DNA of 64,000 nt from Myxococcales bacterium (GCA_028287135.1 JAQBQE010000032.1:1-64000); one strand, 5' to 3'; positions 19,884-29,142 are shown, numbered from the stretch's first letter. Made by a program: numbers and translations. The notes: generated from the letters alone by a model not told the origin.

Positions 19884-22800
19884 CTACTGACAGCCCAGGA
19901 GCCCGCGGTTCGTGATCTTCGGCGTGATGAACACGAGGATCTCGGTGCGGTCGTCGTTCTCGCGGCGGTTCTTGAAGAACCAACCGATCACGGGCAGGTC
20001 GGCGAAGAACGGGACCTTCTTGTACGCGAGGCCGGTGTTGCGGGTGTAGATGCCACCGAGGACCGAGGTCTCGCCGTCGTTGACGAGCATCGACGTCTTG
20101 GCTTCCTTGCGGAGAATCGACGGGTCACCACGTGCGCCGACGTTGACGAAGTCCGGCTCGTTCTTCGTGACGGTCAGGTTCATCTCGATGGCGCAGTCGC
20201 GCTGCGACACCTTCGGAATCACCGTGAGCGCGAGGTCTGCCTGGACGAACTGCGTCTGCGTACCGGCGGCCGACACGACCGAGATCGGAATCGACACGCC
20301 CTGGCTGATCTTCGCCTCGCGGTTGTTGAGCACGGTGATCTTCGGCGCCGAGATGATGCGCACCGTACCGGTGTCCTCGAGGGCGGACAGCCGCAGGTTC
20401 AGGTTGAAGTTGCCGCCGAGCGAGCCGAGCGACATGCCGATCGCGCCACCTTCGCCGCCGCCCGTCGCAGCCGGCAGGTTGATGGCGAAGTCCGAGGGAG
20501 TCGCCGTCACACCGCCGCTCGGCGTGGCCGCGCTGTCGTTGCCGCCGGCGATACCGATCGACGACGGGAAGATCAAGCCGGTCGCGTTACCACCGGCCGA
20601 GCTGGCGAGCGCACGACCACCCCACTGGATGCCGAACTGGCGGAGGAACGTCGACCGCGCCTCGACGATGCGTGCTTCGATCGAGATCTGCGGCGTCTGC
20701 CGGTCGAGCTGCAGGGCGAGCCGAGCGATCTGCTCGCGGTTGCCGGCGACGTCGTTGATGATCAGCGCGTTGGTGCGCTCGTCGACCTCGATGCGGCCCT
20801 TCGGCGACAGCATCGCCTCGAGCTTGCCGCGGAGATCCGCCGACGACGCGTAGTTGAGCGGAACGATCTCGGGGCGCGGAACCTCGGACTTGATCATCGC
20901 CTCGCGACGCGCGGCCTCCGCCTCGTCCTCGGCGTCGAGCTCCTTGCGCGGAGCGATACGGAACAGGTTTCCGTCGCGGCGGTACCACAGGCCATGCGAC
21001 GCGAGGATCACCTCGAGCGCCTGGTCCCACGGAACGCGCTTGAGGCGAACGGTGACGCGGGCGTTGATGCCGTCGGGGACGACGATGTTGACCTTGCCGG
21101 TATCCGCGATCGTGCGGAGCAGGTCGTGGATCGGAGCATCCTTGAAGTCGAAGTCGACGGTCGCACCGCGATAGACCTTGCGGTTGCGCGCACCCTGCGT
21201 GCCCGCCGGGACCTGCGAGACTGACTGCGGCGCGATCGGCGTCGATGCAGCACCGAAGCCGCCGACGACCGGCGACGGAACGTTCTGCGTACGGGTCGGG
21301 CGCTTCGCGACCTGGTTGCCGACGAAGCTCCACTTCACACCGGTCGAGGTCCGGTCGAACGTCGACGTCATCGGCGCATCGAGCTCCGCGATCAGACGGA
21401 CGCGGTTCGGCGTACGCCGATCACGGAACGAGGACACCGCTCGGATCGGGCTACCGAACTTGCTGACGTCGAGCTTGCGCTCGAGCTTCGCGCCGAGCTC
21501 GGCGCCGTCGATGATCAGCTCGACGTGGGTGGCGGTGACGTCACCGATCGTGATCGCGCCCTCCCCCGTCATCGCGATGTCGACGCGGGTCATCGAGTCG
21601 TCGCTCTTGAACGTGATGTCCTTGACGAACGCTGCCTTGATGGCGGGCTTCGCGGCGACCGTGACCACCGGCGCGGCCGGCGTCATCGGGACCGCGGCCA
21701 CCTTCACGGCGTCCGCCTTCTGGGCCTTGATGCGCGCGAGCTCCTGCTCCTCCACGGCGCGCTGCTGCGCGAGCGTGGACCGCCGGGACTCCTCGCGCTC
21801 GGCGGCATCGCGTGCCTGCGCCGCCGCGACCTTCAACCGGTCGGACTCGGCCTGCTGCGCGGCCACGGCCTTGCGGCGATCCGCGAGCTCGCTCTCCGCG
21901 CGCTTGCGCTGATCGGCGAGCCGGGTCGCTTCGGCGCGAGCCTTCGCGAGCTCGTCCTCGTTCGCCTTGCGCGCCTTGGCCGCGGCGACCTGCGCCTGGG
22001 CATGGGCTTCCGCCTTGCTGCGGGCCTCGAGATCCGCTGCTGCCTTCTCCGCCGCCTGGCGACGCTCCATCAGCGTCTCGAGGCTGGCTTCTGCATCGTG
22101 CTTCGCAGCGACGGCCATGCCCGCGGCCTTCTCGGCGATCGCGCGCTGTTTGTCGGCGGCGATCTTCGCGGCCTGGGCCTCGCGGGCGGCGCTCTCGGCC
22201 GCCTTGCGCTGCATCTCGGCCGCGATCCGCTGGTGCTCGGCCTCGGTGCGCTGCTTGCTCGCAGCCTGCGCCGCCTGCTCGGCCTCGCTGCGCTGACGTG
22301 CCGCGAACGACGCCGCGGTCTCCGCCTCGGTCCGACGGCGCGCTGCATCGCTGGCAGCGGCCTCCGCCTCACCACGCTTGCGGGCTGCTTCGCCCGCGGC
22401 CTTCTCGGCCGACGCGCGCTGCTGCTCGACGGTGAGCAGCGCGAACCGCGTCTGCTCGAGATCCTTCTTCGCACCCGACGCCGCGGTCTCGGCCGCCACC
22501 CGGCGCATCTCGGCTTCATCGGCCGCGTGCTTCGCCCTGGCGAGCCGGTCCTCGGCCACCTTCGCCTCGGCGATCAACTTCTCGCGATCGGTCGCAACCT
22601 GGCTCGACGACCGGTCACGGGCGAGCGCGGCCTGCTTCGCAGCAGCCTCCGCCGCCTCGCGCTCACGGGTCGCACGCGCCACGGTCTCGCGGGCCGCTTC
22701 CTCGCGGGCCTGCGCCGCAGCGTGTGCCGCGCGCGCCTTGTCCTCGAGCGACTGGACCTGGAGCGTCTTCTTGTCGAGCGTCGCGAGCTGCGTCTTTGCA

Positions 22801-24245
22801 TCCTTGAGCATCTTCGAGGCTTCGGTCCGCGACGCCTCCGCGCGCTGCTTGTCGGCTTCGGCCTGGCGCTTGTCCGCCGCCGCCGCCATCTTCGCCGCCT
22901 CGGCCTCGGCACGCGCCGCCTTGGCCTCGGTGCGAGCGCGCGCCGCATCCGCCTTCGCTGCGTCCGCCTCGCTCTGCGCGCGCGCCGCCATGGCGGTGCT
23001 CTTCGCGATGTCGTCCTTGGCCTTCGCCGCCTCGACGCGAGCGGTCTCCGCTTCCATCCGCTTCTGCGCGACGTCGCGCCGCGCCTGCTCGGCCTCGATC
23101 CGCGCCGACTCCGCTTCGGCCTTGGTCCGTGCTGCATCCGCGCGCGCCGCGTCGGCTTCTGCCCGGGCGCGGGTCGCTGCATCCTTGGTGGTCGCGGCTT
23201 CGCGACGCGCGACCTCGGCATCCTTGCGAGCCGCTTCCGCCTCGGCCTTCGCGCGATTCGCCGCGTCGAGGTCCTTCATCGCACCAGCGCGGGTCTTCGC
23301 CATCGCGGCGTCGGCCTCGGCCTTGGTGCGGGCTGCGTCCTGCTGCGCCGCGAGCACGTCCTGCTTCGCGACCGCAGCTTCCTTGCGTGCACGGTCGGTC
23401 TCGGCCAGCGCGTCACGCTTGGCCTGCTCCGCCGCCATCCGCATCCGCTGCGCATCGGTCTCGGCGCGAGCCACCTGCAGCTTGGCCTTCGCGGCTTCGT
23501 CCTGGGCGCGGGTCGCCTGGAGCTTGGCCTTCGCGGCCTCGTCCCTGGCGGCTGCGGCGAGGGTCTTCGCGCGCTCGATATCCGCCGAGCTCGCCTGCTG
23601 ACCGGCGCGCTTGGCGTCCTCCGCGGCGCGCTGCGCTGCATCGGCGCGCGCCATCTGATCGGCTGCCGCCTTGCGGAGCCGCTCGGCCTCGGCCTGCGCC
23701 GCGGCACTGACCTTCTCGGCCTGCGCCCGCGCCTGCTCGGCGGTGGCCGCAGCGCGCCTGGCCTGCTCGCTCTCCGACTGCGCCTTGGCGAGCGCCTCCG
23801 GGCTGGCGTTCCTCGGGGCCGCGTCCCGCGCGGTCACCATGACGACGACCTCGTTGCCGTCGGTCTTGACGTCGTAGCGACCGGGTCGCGCCAGCGTGAC
23901 GATCACGCGGACGACCTGACCGCCGTCGTCGATCTGCTGGGCAGCGATCGTGCTCACCGCCCAGGTACTCGGTGTGTAGACACTTGCGCCTTCATGGCCG
24001 CGGAGGGCCTCGGCGAGCCGCGCTTGCGGCACGTCGATGACGACGCGACTAGGTCGCTCGAGCTTGTACACGGTGAATGTCGGCGTCTGCGCGCCGCGCA
24101 CGTGTACGCGTGTCATCCCTCCTTCTTCTTCGAAGGTGACGGCGCGGATCTCGTTCTTGCCGTCGGCACGCGCCGGCTGAGCGTTGAGCGCGACGACGAC
24201 AACGGCGAGTGAAGCGATCCAGATCTTGGGATGGGTCATGTGCAT
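19884..24245 (-). CDS. pilQ: Type IV pilus secretin PilQ with giant coiled-coil insertion
   Basis: PilQ forms the outer-membrane secretin through which type IV pili pass. This copy is 1453 residues, far longer than usual PilQ proteins. Domains in order: a signal peptide (to ~28, ending QPARADG); AMIN 1 (about 30-140); about 700 residues of Ala/Glu/Lys/Arg heptad-like sequence with hardly any Pro or Gly (148-845); AMIN 2 (about 870-985); the secretin N0 domain (DFDFKDAPIHDLLRTIADT, ~1025-1100); an N1 domain; and the secretin core (VPFFADLPVIGWFFK). It starts at ATG 24245 with a GAGGAG Shine-Dalgarno sequence 5 nt upstream. The AMIN domains are expected to bind peptidoglycan. The coil is discussed as a finding. 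Confidence 0.93.
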   Translation of the reverse strand: MHMTHPKIWIASLAVVVVALNAQPARADGKNEIRAVTFEEEGGMTRVHVRGAQTPTFTVYKLERPSRVVIDVPQARLAEALRGHEGASVYTPSTWAVSTIAAQQIDDGGQVVRVIVTLARPGRYDVKTDGNEVVVMVTARDAAPRNASPEALAKAQSESEQARRAAATAEQARAQAEKVSAAAQAEAERLRKAAADQMARADAAQRAAEDAKRAGQQASSADIERAKTLAAAARDEAAKAKLQATRAQDEAAKAKLQVARAETDAQRMRMAAEQAKRDALAETDRARKEAAVAKQDVLAAQQDAARTKAEADAAMAKTRAGAMKDLDAANRAKAEAEAARKDAEVARREAATTKDAATRARAEADAARADAARTKAEAESARIEAEQARRDVAQKRMEAETARVEAAKAKDDIAKSTAMAARAQSEADAAKADAARARTEAKAARAEAEAAKMAAAADKRQAEADKQRAEASRTEASKMLKDAKTQLATLDKKTLQVQSLEDKARAAHAAAQAREEAARETVARATREREAAEAAAKQAALARDRSSSQVATDREKLIAEAKVAEDRLARAKHAADEAEMRRVAAETAASGAKKDLEQTRFALLTVEQQRASAEKAAGEAARKRGEAEAAASDAARRRTEAETAASFAARQRSEAEQAAQAASKQRTEAEHQRIAAEMQRKAAESAAREAQAAKIAADKQRAIAEKAAGMAVAAKHDAEASLETLMERRQAAEKAAADLEARSKAEAHAQAQVAAAKARKANEDELAKARAEATRLADQRKRAESELADRRKAVAAQQAESDRLKVAAAQARDAAEREESRRSTLAQQRAVEEQELARIKAQKADAVKVAAVPMTPAAPVVTVAAKPAIKAAFVKDITFKSDDSMTRVDIAMTGEGAITIGDVTATHVELIIDGAELGAKLERKLDVSKFGSPIRAVSSFRDRRTPNRVRLIAELDAPMTSTFDRTSTGVKWSFVGNQVAKRPTRTQNVPSPVVGGFGAASTPIAPQSVSQVPAGTQGARNRKVYRGATVDFDFKDAPIHDLLRTIADTGKVNIVVPDGINARVTVRLKRVPWDQALEVILASHGLWYRRDGNLFRIAPRKELDAEDEAEAARREAMIKSEVPRPEIVPLNYASSADLRGKLEAMLSPKGRIEVDERTNALIINDVAGNREQIARLALQLDRQTPQISIEARIVEARSTFLRQFGIQWGGRALASSAGGNATGLIFPSSIGIAGGNDSAATPSGGVTATPSDFAINLPAATGGGEGGAIGMSLGSLGGNFNLNLRLSALEDTGTVRIISAPKITVLNNREAKISQGVSIPISVVSAAGTQTQFVQADLALTVIPKVSQRDCAIEMNLTVTKNEPDFVNVGARGDPSILRKEAKTSMLVNDGETSVLGGIYTRNTGLAYKKVPFFADLPVIGWFFKNRRENDDRTEILVFITPKITNRGLLGCQ

Positions 24246-24300
24246 GACGACTCCTCGAGCGCCTGCGAACAGACGAAGGCCGTTACGTCATGACGACGCA

Positions 24301-24351
24301 GGACCCGCGATCAGTCGCGCAGCTTCGAAAATTTTCGCCCGGCGCGGGTCC
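24301..24351 (-). other. Inverted repeat between pilP and pilQ
   Basis: Nine-bp arms GGACCCGCG (24301-24309) and CGCGGGTCC (24343-24351) enclose a perfect 12-bp palindrome CGAAAATTTTCG (24326-24337). The element lies in the 133-nt pilP-pilQ gap. It has no T tract on the minus strand, so an mRNA hairpin or protein-binding site is more likely than a classical terminator. Confidence 0.45.
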
Positions 24352-24378
24352 GGATCACAAATTTTCGATCAATTTCGT

Positions 24379-25107
24379 TTACGGAGACTCGGTCGGCGCG
24401 CCGCCAGGGAGCGGCTGCATCGGCGTATTTCCCGACGGAGACACCATCGGCGCCTGGGTCGGGACCCGATCATCAGGCGTCGGCTGCGATTGCACCGGCA
24501 TCTGGTTCGGATAGAGCTGCACCGAGTGCTCCTCGACCACGCGGGGCTGTCCCGTCGCGGTCTCCTCGGGCTGGACCTGGAACGTGATGAAGCCGGCGCC
24601 GATGTCCTTGACCACCGCCTTCTCACGCCCGACGCAATCGCCCTTCTTGATGATGTGGCCGAGGTTGCCGGCGTCCATCATCAGGACCTTGCGCTGCGCT
24701 CGCTCGGCGACGATGCCGACGAGCCGCAGATCCGTGTAGCTGTAGTTCGACGCGACGAACTGATCCTCACGAAGACACTTCTTCGTGACGTCCTTCGGCA
24801 GCGTCGTGCCTTCGGTCGGGGTCAGGCCCTTCTGGCCGACGACGAACGACTGGAACGGATCACGATTGCTCTGCTCGACCGCGAAGTCACGGTCCTTGAA
24901 CTCGTGCCGGATGCTGAGCTTCTCGGCCGCGTCGGTGACGCGGTCCTCGATCTTGAGCTTGGGCACGAGCGCTTTGGTCGGCTTGGCCTTGGACTTCGCG
25001 GCTGCCGGAGCACCCGGAGCTCCGGGCGCGCCCGGTGCGGGTCCGGAGGGCTCGTCCTCGCCGCACGCAGCCAGCATCACCACGAGGAGGAAGCTGTGAC
25101 GCAACAT
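24379..25107 (-). CDS. pilP: Type IV pilus assembly lipoprotein PilP
   Basis: A 242-residue lipoprotein (signal MLRHSFLLVVMLAACG, lipobox LAAC) that links the inner-membrane PilMNO platform to the PilQ secretin. After an Ala/Pro/Gly linker comes the PilP core: RDPFQSFV, then YSYTDLRLVGIV and an HQ-like beta fold (VLMMDAGNLGHIIKKGDCVG). The C-terminal 50 residues are Pro/Gln-rich and probably disordered. The start ATG 25107 overlaps the pilO stop (TGATG), giving translational coupling. Unlike the other pil genes, it is separated from pilQ by 133 nt. Confidence 0.92.
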   Translation of the reverse strand: MLRHSFLLVVMLAACGEDEPSGPAPGAPGAPGAPAAAKSKAKPTKALVPKLKIEDRVTDAAEKLSIRHEFKDRDFAVEQSNRDPFQSFVVGQKGLTPTEGTTLPKDVTKKCLREDQFVASNYSYTDLRLVGIVAERAQRKVLMMDAGNLGHIIKKGDCVGREKAVVKDIGAGFITFQVQPEETATGQPRVVEEHSVQLYPNQMPVQSQPTPDDRVPTQAPMVSPSGNTPMQPLPGGAPTESP

Positions 25108-25922
25108 CAGATGCCTCCCTTCAGCCTGGCAGAGCCCTCGTCGGGCGCGGTGCCCTTCTTGAGCGCCGCATCACTCTTGTCCATCGAATCCTCGACGCTG
25201 GCCTTCGCCCCCGCCGGCGTGTTCGCGCTCGGCATCGGCGGAGCGGTCGGCATCGGCGCTGCCTTCGGAACGGCTGCAGGCTTGGCCGGCGCACCCTTCT
25301 TCGGCGGAGCCACGGGCGCCGCATCTTCCTGCCGGAACGTGACCGCGACGAACTTCGCGACCAGGTGAATCTCGCGGTTGCGGACGACCGGGTTCCCGAG
25401 GGTGAGGTTGTCGATCGCGACGATCCGATCGCGCTCTTCACCACCGCCCGGCGTGATCGACTTCTGGACGAGCGACGCGAAGAACCGCTTGATCTGCATG
25501 AACGTGCCGCTGATCTCGATCTCGACGGGCACGCGCACGAACGTCTCGACGGGCTCCTCCTTGATCTTGCGCCACTTGAGGATCTCGACGCCGGACTCGG
25601 TGACCTTGCGCTCGAGCGTCTCGAAGAACGCCGGGACCTCTGCCTCGGTCGGCAGCGCCTTCTGGTTCTCGTTGATGAGCGCCGTCAGCTCCTTCATCCG
25701 GTTCTTCAGCGCTTCGTACTTCGGGATGTCGCCGGCGAGCCCGTTGTTCTGGCCCGCCTTCATCTCGTTGTCGCTCTGCGCGGTCTCGAGGTTGCGGTTC
25801 AACGGCTTCCACGCGAACTGCCAGTACAGGGCGCCGAGCACGAGCCCGATCACCGCGAACACCATCGCCTTGCGCTGGGGTGGAAGCCGACCAAAGTCGG
25901 CCATGACTCCGCTGGTCGCCAT
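25107..25922 (-). CDS. pilO: Type IV pilus inner-membrane platform protein PilO
   Basis: A 271-residue bitopic protein. A short cytoplasmic N-terminus is followed by one transmembrane helix (MVFAVIGLVLGALYWQFAW), then a coiled coil (about 40-95) and a ferredoxin-like periplasmic domain (VEIEISGTFMQIKRFFASL). The last 70 residues are Ala/Pro/Lys-rich and low in complexity, an extension on the family core. PilO pairs with PilN to connect PilM to PilP. It overlaps pilN by one base at the start (ATG 25922) and pilP by one base at the stop. Confidence 0.92.
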   Translation of the reverse strand: MATSGVMADFGRLPPQRKAMVFAVIGLVLGALYWQFAWKPLNRNLETAQSDNEMKAGQNNGLAGDIPKYEALKNRMKELTALINENQKALPTEAEVPAFFETLERKVTESGVEILKWRKIKEEPVETFVRVPVEIEISGTFMQIKRFFASLVQKSITPGGGEERDRIVAIDNLTLGNPVVRNREIHLVAKFVAVTFRQEDAAPVAPPKKGAPAKPAAVPKAAPMPTAPPMPSANTPAGAKASVEDSMDKSDAALKKGTAPDEGSARLKGGI

Positions 25923-26575
25923 CAGTACGCCAACCTTCCGGTGATCGTGTACTTGTAGTAGTTCAAGTTGGTCTCGCGATCGACGACGCGCTCACCACCG
26001 GCGGGCGTGACATCGAGGAAGTACACCGAGGCCGCGAGGCGCTTCGACAGCTGCGTCACGTCGGATTCAGACTGCGCGCCGCCCTCGAGGCGAAACACGC
26101 CGTTCTGATCGACGAACGCCGACATCCAGACATGGGACGGATCCCAGTCATTCTGGAACTGCTTGTTCGGATTGCTATCCGGACCGGTGCCGACGGCGCG
26201 CGCCATCTCCTCGGTCATCGTCGGTCCTTCGCGCGTCAGCACCTTGCCGAGCTCGTGGAGGATGTGCGCCGGAACGACCTTCGATCCGAGCAAGCGCGTG
26301 ATCGAATCCGCGCGGCGATTCGCTTCTTCTTCGGCCTTCTTCAGCTCCGCGTAGCCGACGAGCTGCTTCTGCTTCTCGGCGATCTGCGTGTCGAGCTGCG
26401 CGTTCGCGGCCTTGAGGTCGTTGAGCCGCGACCGCCGCGGCATGTCGAGGAGGAAGAACACCGCAACCGCGGCGAGGGCGAGAGCGGCGACGCCGAACAC
26501 GGCTTGCTTCGCCGATGGATCGGCAGCAGCCCTGACCTTCGCGCGACGCTGGGGGAGGAGGTTTACCTTGATCAT
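25922..26575 (-). CDS. pilN: Type IV pilus inner-membrane platform protein PilN
   Basis: A 217-residue protein that begins with the diagnostic MIKVNLLP, the tail that docks into PilM. A transmembrane helix (AVFGVAALALAAVAVFFLL) follows, then a coiled coil (LNDLKAANAQLDTQIAEKQK) and a periplasmic ferredoxin-like domain. Together with PilO it forms the inner-membrane alignment complex. It starts 7 nt after pilM ends and overlaps pilO by one base, so it is part of a tight operon. Confidence 0.92.
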   Translation of the reverse strand: MIKVNLLPQRRAKVRAAADPSAKQAVFGVAALALAAVAVFFLLDMPRRSRLNDLKAANAQLDTQIAEKQKQLVGYAELKKAEEEANRRADSITRLLGSKVVPAHILHELGKVLTREGPTMTEEMARAVGTGPDSNPNKQFQNDWDPSHVWMSAFVDQNGVFRLEGGAQSESDVTQLSKRLAASVYFLDVTPAGGERVVDRETNLNYYKYTITGRLAY

Positions 26576-26582
26576 GGCGCGT

Positions 26583-27629
26583 CTACTTGTCTCCTGCCGC
26601 GCGCATGGCGAGGCCGACGCCGATCAGCGCCTCAGGTGAGTGCGCACCCAGGTACACACGGTCCAGGGTACCGTCGATCTCGACACGTCGCCACGCATCG
26701 GCGACCTCGAGCGGGAGTCGCGAGCGCCGCTCGATCGCGCGGTGCAGCGAGCCCACCTTGGAGCTACCACCCGCGAGCACGATGCGGGTCACGTTGGCAT
26801 CGGTGGTGGTGGCGAGGAAGAAGTCGAGCGAGCGCTGGAATTCGCCCGCCATCACCTCGGACACGCCATCCATCACGCGCAAGACTTCTTGCGGCACGAC
26901 GCCATCCTCGGTCTGCGAACCGCCGACCTTGTAGGCCTCGGCCTCGTCGGCGGCGATCCCGAGCTGCTTCTGGATCTCCTCGGTGAACGCGTTGCCACCG
27001 ATCGTCACATCGCGCGTGAACAGCGACACACCGCTGCGCACGATGTTGATGTTCGAGATCGCAGCGCCGATGTTGATCAGCACCACGGTCTCGCGCGGAT
27101 CGAGCGGATAGTTCGCCTCGAACCCGTTCTGACTCGCGAACGCGGCGACGTCGACGACGTGCGGGATCAGGTTCGCATCGCGAACGACCTGCACATAATC
27201 GGCGACGACTTCCTTCTTCGCAGCGACGAGCAACAGCTCGGTCTGGCCACTCGAGTTCGCGGGGTTGGTGACGTGATAGTCGATCTCGACGTCGTCCTTG
27301 CCGAACGGGATGTGGTGCTCGGCCTCGCTGCGAATGTTCGCGGCGAGCTGCTCCATCGTCATCTGCGGCACGGAGATCTTCTTGATGATCACGGAGTGAC
27401 CCGCGATCGCGATCGCGACGTCCTTGGTCTTCAGCTTGAGACGTGACCAGAGCTGACGGATCGCATCTGCGACCGCGCCCTGATCCATGATCGTCCCGTC
27501 GACGATCGTCTGAGGAACGAGGGGTTGCATGCCGAACGCTTGCAGCGACCAGCCCGAACCTTTACGGCGCAGCTGGACCACCTTGACGCTGGAGCTGCCG
27601 ATATCGAGCCCGATGCACTGTTTAGCCAT
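26583..27629 (-). CDS. pilM: Type IV pilus assembly ATPase-like protein PilM
   Basis: A 348-residue actin-like (FtsA/PilM family) cytoplasmic protein that binds the N-terminal tail of PilN. The nucleotide-binding start IGLDIGSSSVKVVQL and the later IVLAGGSSKVGSL phosphate loop are present. The central LLVAAKKEVVADYVQVV and NIGAAISNINIV are typical. ATG 27629 is chosen from the family N-terminus (MAKQCIGLDIG) and the AGAGG Shine-Dalgarno sequence 4 nt upstream; upstream codons to 27734 do not look coding. It is the first gene of pilMNOPQ and has a candidate promoter in the 146-nt gap to the regulator. Confidence 0.93.
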   Translation of the reverse strand: MAKQCIGLDIGSSSVKVVQLRRKGSGWSLQAFGMQPLVPQTIVDGTIMDQGAVADAIRQLWSRLKLKTKDVAIAIAGHSVIIKKISVPQMTMEQLAANIRSEAEHHIPFGKDDVEIDYHVTNPANSSGQTELLLVAAKKEVVADYVQVVRDANLIPHVVDVAAFASQNGFEANYPLDPRETVVLINIGAAISNINIVRSGVSLFTRDVTIGGNAFTEEIQKQLGIAADEAEAYKVGGSQTEDGVVPQEVLRVMDGVSEVMAGEFQRSLDFFLATTTDANVTRIVLAGGSSKVGSLHRAIERRSRLPLEVADAWRRVEIDGTLDRVYLGAHSPEALIGVGLAMRAAGDK

Positions 27630-27679
27630 GGAACCTCTGCATGACGTGCCCCGACCCGAGTCCGGAACCGTCGCCAATA

Positions 27680-27708
27680 ATGGTAGGGCGATCCGGGCGA
27701 ATCTCCAA
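27680..27708 (-). promoter_or_regulatory. Possible sigma-70 promoter of pilMNOPQ
   Basis: On the minus strand TTGGAG (27708-27703) and TACCAT (27685-27680) are spaced 17 nt apart, about 50 nt before the pilM start. No convincing GG-N10-GC sigma-54 promoter was found in the same gap, although the preceding gene encodes a sigma-54 activator. Confidence 0.3.
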
Positions 27709-27775
27709 AAACAGTCTCGCGATCGCGGGTTCACCGCGCCCTTCGATAAGTGTGGGCGCGGAGACGAATGCAGGC

Positions 27776-29104
27776 TCAGGTGATGCCGTACTCCTTCATC
27801 TTGTAGAGCAGCGCACGGTGGCTGATCTCGAGGAGCTTGGCCGCGTTCGTGCGGTTTCCCTGGGTTACGACCAGCGCGCGCTTGATCAGGCCCTCCTCGA
27901 GGTCCCTGGTGCCCTTCTTGATCGAGAGCTCGAGCTGCCCGGTGTCGGTGGCCGGGGGCGCTGCACGCACGTTCATCACGGTCTCGAGGAACGCGAGGTC
28001 GATGGTGGGGCCGTCGGCGAGCACGATCGCGCGTTCAATGATGTTCTCGAGCTCGCGGACGTTCCCGGGCCACGGCTGGTGGGAGAGCGCTTCGATCGCA
28101 TCGTCGGACAGCTGGATCGACGCGCGCTGGTGATGCGCGCCGTGACGTGCGGCAAAGAACCGCGCGAGCAGCGGGATGTCCTCGGGGCGTTCGCGCAGCG
28201 GAGGGATCGTGACCGGCACGACGTTGAGCCGGTAGTAGAGGTCCTCACGGAACCGCCCCGCGGTCACCTCGGCCGCGAGATCGCGCAGCGTTGCGGCGAT
28301 CACGCGGACGTCGATCGAGATCGCGTCGGTGTCGCCGACCCGGCGGATCTCGCCCTCCTGCAGCGCCCGCAGGAGCTTGGCCTGGAGCGGCAGCGGGATC
28401 TCGCCGACCTCGTCGAGGAACAGCGTGCCGCCGTGGGCTTCCTCGAACAGTCCCACGCGATCGCGCACGGCATCGGTGAACGCGCCCTTCGTGTGACCGA
28501 ACAGCTCGGCCTCGAGCAACGTCGCCGGGATCGCGGCGCAGTTGATCGCGATGAACCTGTGGCTACTGCGTGGGGACGCGTCGTGGATCGCGCGCGCGAC
28601 GAGCTCCTTGCCGGTGCCACTCTCGCCGGCGATCAGCACCGTCGTTCGATGGCCCGCGACCCGCGCGATGACCTCGCGCAGCTCCTGCATGCCCTCCCCT
28701 GCCCCGATGATCTCGCGCTTGTCGGCACGGGTGCCGTTCGCCGGCGACACCGTCGCTGTGCGCACACGCGTTCCGGCTCGACGCAGGGCGAGCACGATCG
28801 CGAGCTCGTCGATCGGCTCGGACACGACATCGTGGACGCCGCCGTCGAGCAGGGCGAGCGCGACCGCCGGATCGCGCGAGGACACGATCGCGATCACCGG
28901 GGGTGAACGGCCGCCCGCGAGCTGAGGCGCTAGCTCGCCGGGTGCGATCACGGCGTCACAGTCGGCGGTCTCGAGGTACCGCTGGGCCGCCTCGAGCTCG
29001 GTCACCGCAACCACCTGCTTGCCGCCGCGATCGAGCATCAGGTGCAGCGATCGGCGCGCAGCATCGTCGGGACCGACGAGCAACACCCGTTGCACGGTGC
29101 TCAC
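27776..29104 (-). CDS. NtrC-family sigma-54 activator with degenerate receiver
   Basis: A 442-residue bacterial enhancer-binding protein. Residues 1-125 look like a receiver ([20 protein letters not shown]), but the phosphoacceptor position reads [10 protein letters not shown], with no aspartate at the end of strand 3. The AAA+ domain (about 130-370) has Walker A GESGTGKE, Walker [13 protein letters not shown], and GAFTDA in place of the sigma-54-contacting GAFTGA. A Fis-type helix-turn-helix ([20 protein letters not shown]) ends the protein. It lies directly upstream of pilM and may regulate it. GTG 29104 is chosen: TAGCGT lies 8 nt upstream. Longer frames run antisense through the next gene. 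Confidence 0.85.
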   Translation of the reverse strand: MSTVQRVLLVGPDDAARRSLHLMLDRGGKQVVAVTELEAAQRYLETADCDAVIAPGELAPQLAGGRSPPVIAIVSSRDPAVALALLDGGVHDVVSEPIDELAIVLALRRAGTRVRTATVSPANGTRADKREIIGAGEGMQELREVIARVAGHRTTVLIAGESGTGKELVARAIHDASPRSSHRFIAINCAAIPATLLEAELFGHTKGAFTDAVRDRVGLFEEAHGGTLFLDEVGEIPLPLQAKLLRALQEGEIRRVGDTDAISIDVRVIAATLRDLAAEVTAGRFREDLYYRLNVVPVTIPPLRERPEDIPLLARFFAARHGAHHQRASIQLSDDAIEALSHQPWPGNVRELENIIERAIVLADGPTIDLAFLETVMNVRAAPPATDTGQLELSIKKGTRDLEEGLIKRALVVTQGNRTNAAKLLEISHRALLYKMKEYGIT

Positions 29105-29112
29105 GAGGATCG

Positions 29113-29118
29113 ACGCTA
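29113..29118 (-). promoter_or_regulatory. TANNNT -10-like element before the sigma-54 activator gene
   Basis: TAGCGT on the minus strand lies 8 nt upstream of GTG 29104, consistent with near-leaderless initiation and with the chosen start. Confidence 0.35.
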
Positions 29119-29142
29119 GCACGCCGGTTCGCGACAACCACC

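Noticed and set aside
21525-24212. An 895-codon plus-strand open frame
   Set aside because: It is antisense to the coiled-coil part of pilQ. Its Leu/Arg/Gly composition mirrors Ala/Glu codons and there is no motif.
27630-27775. Sigma-54 promoter for pilM
   Set aside because: It was expected next to an NtrC-type activator, but no GG-N10-GC pair with TGGCAC/TTGCA similarity is present. A sigma-70-like pair fits better.
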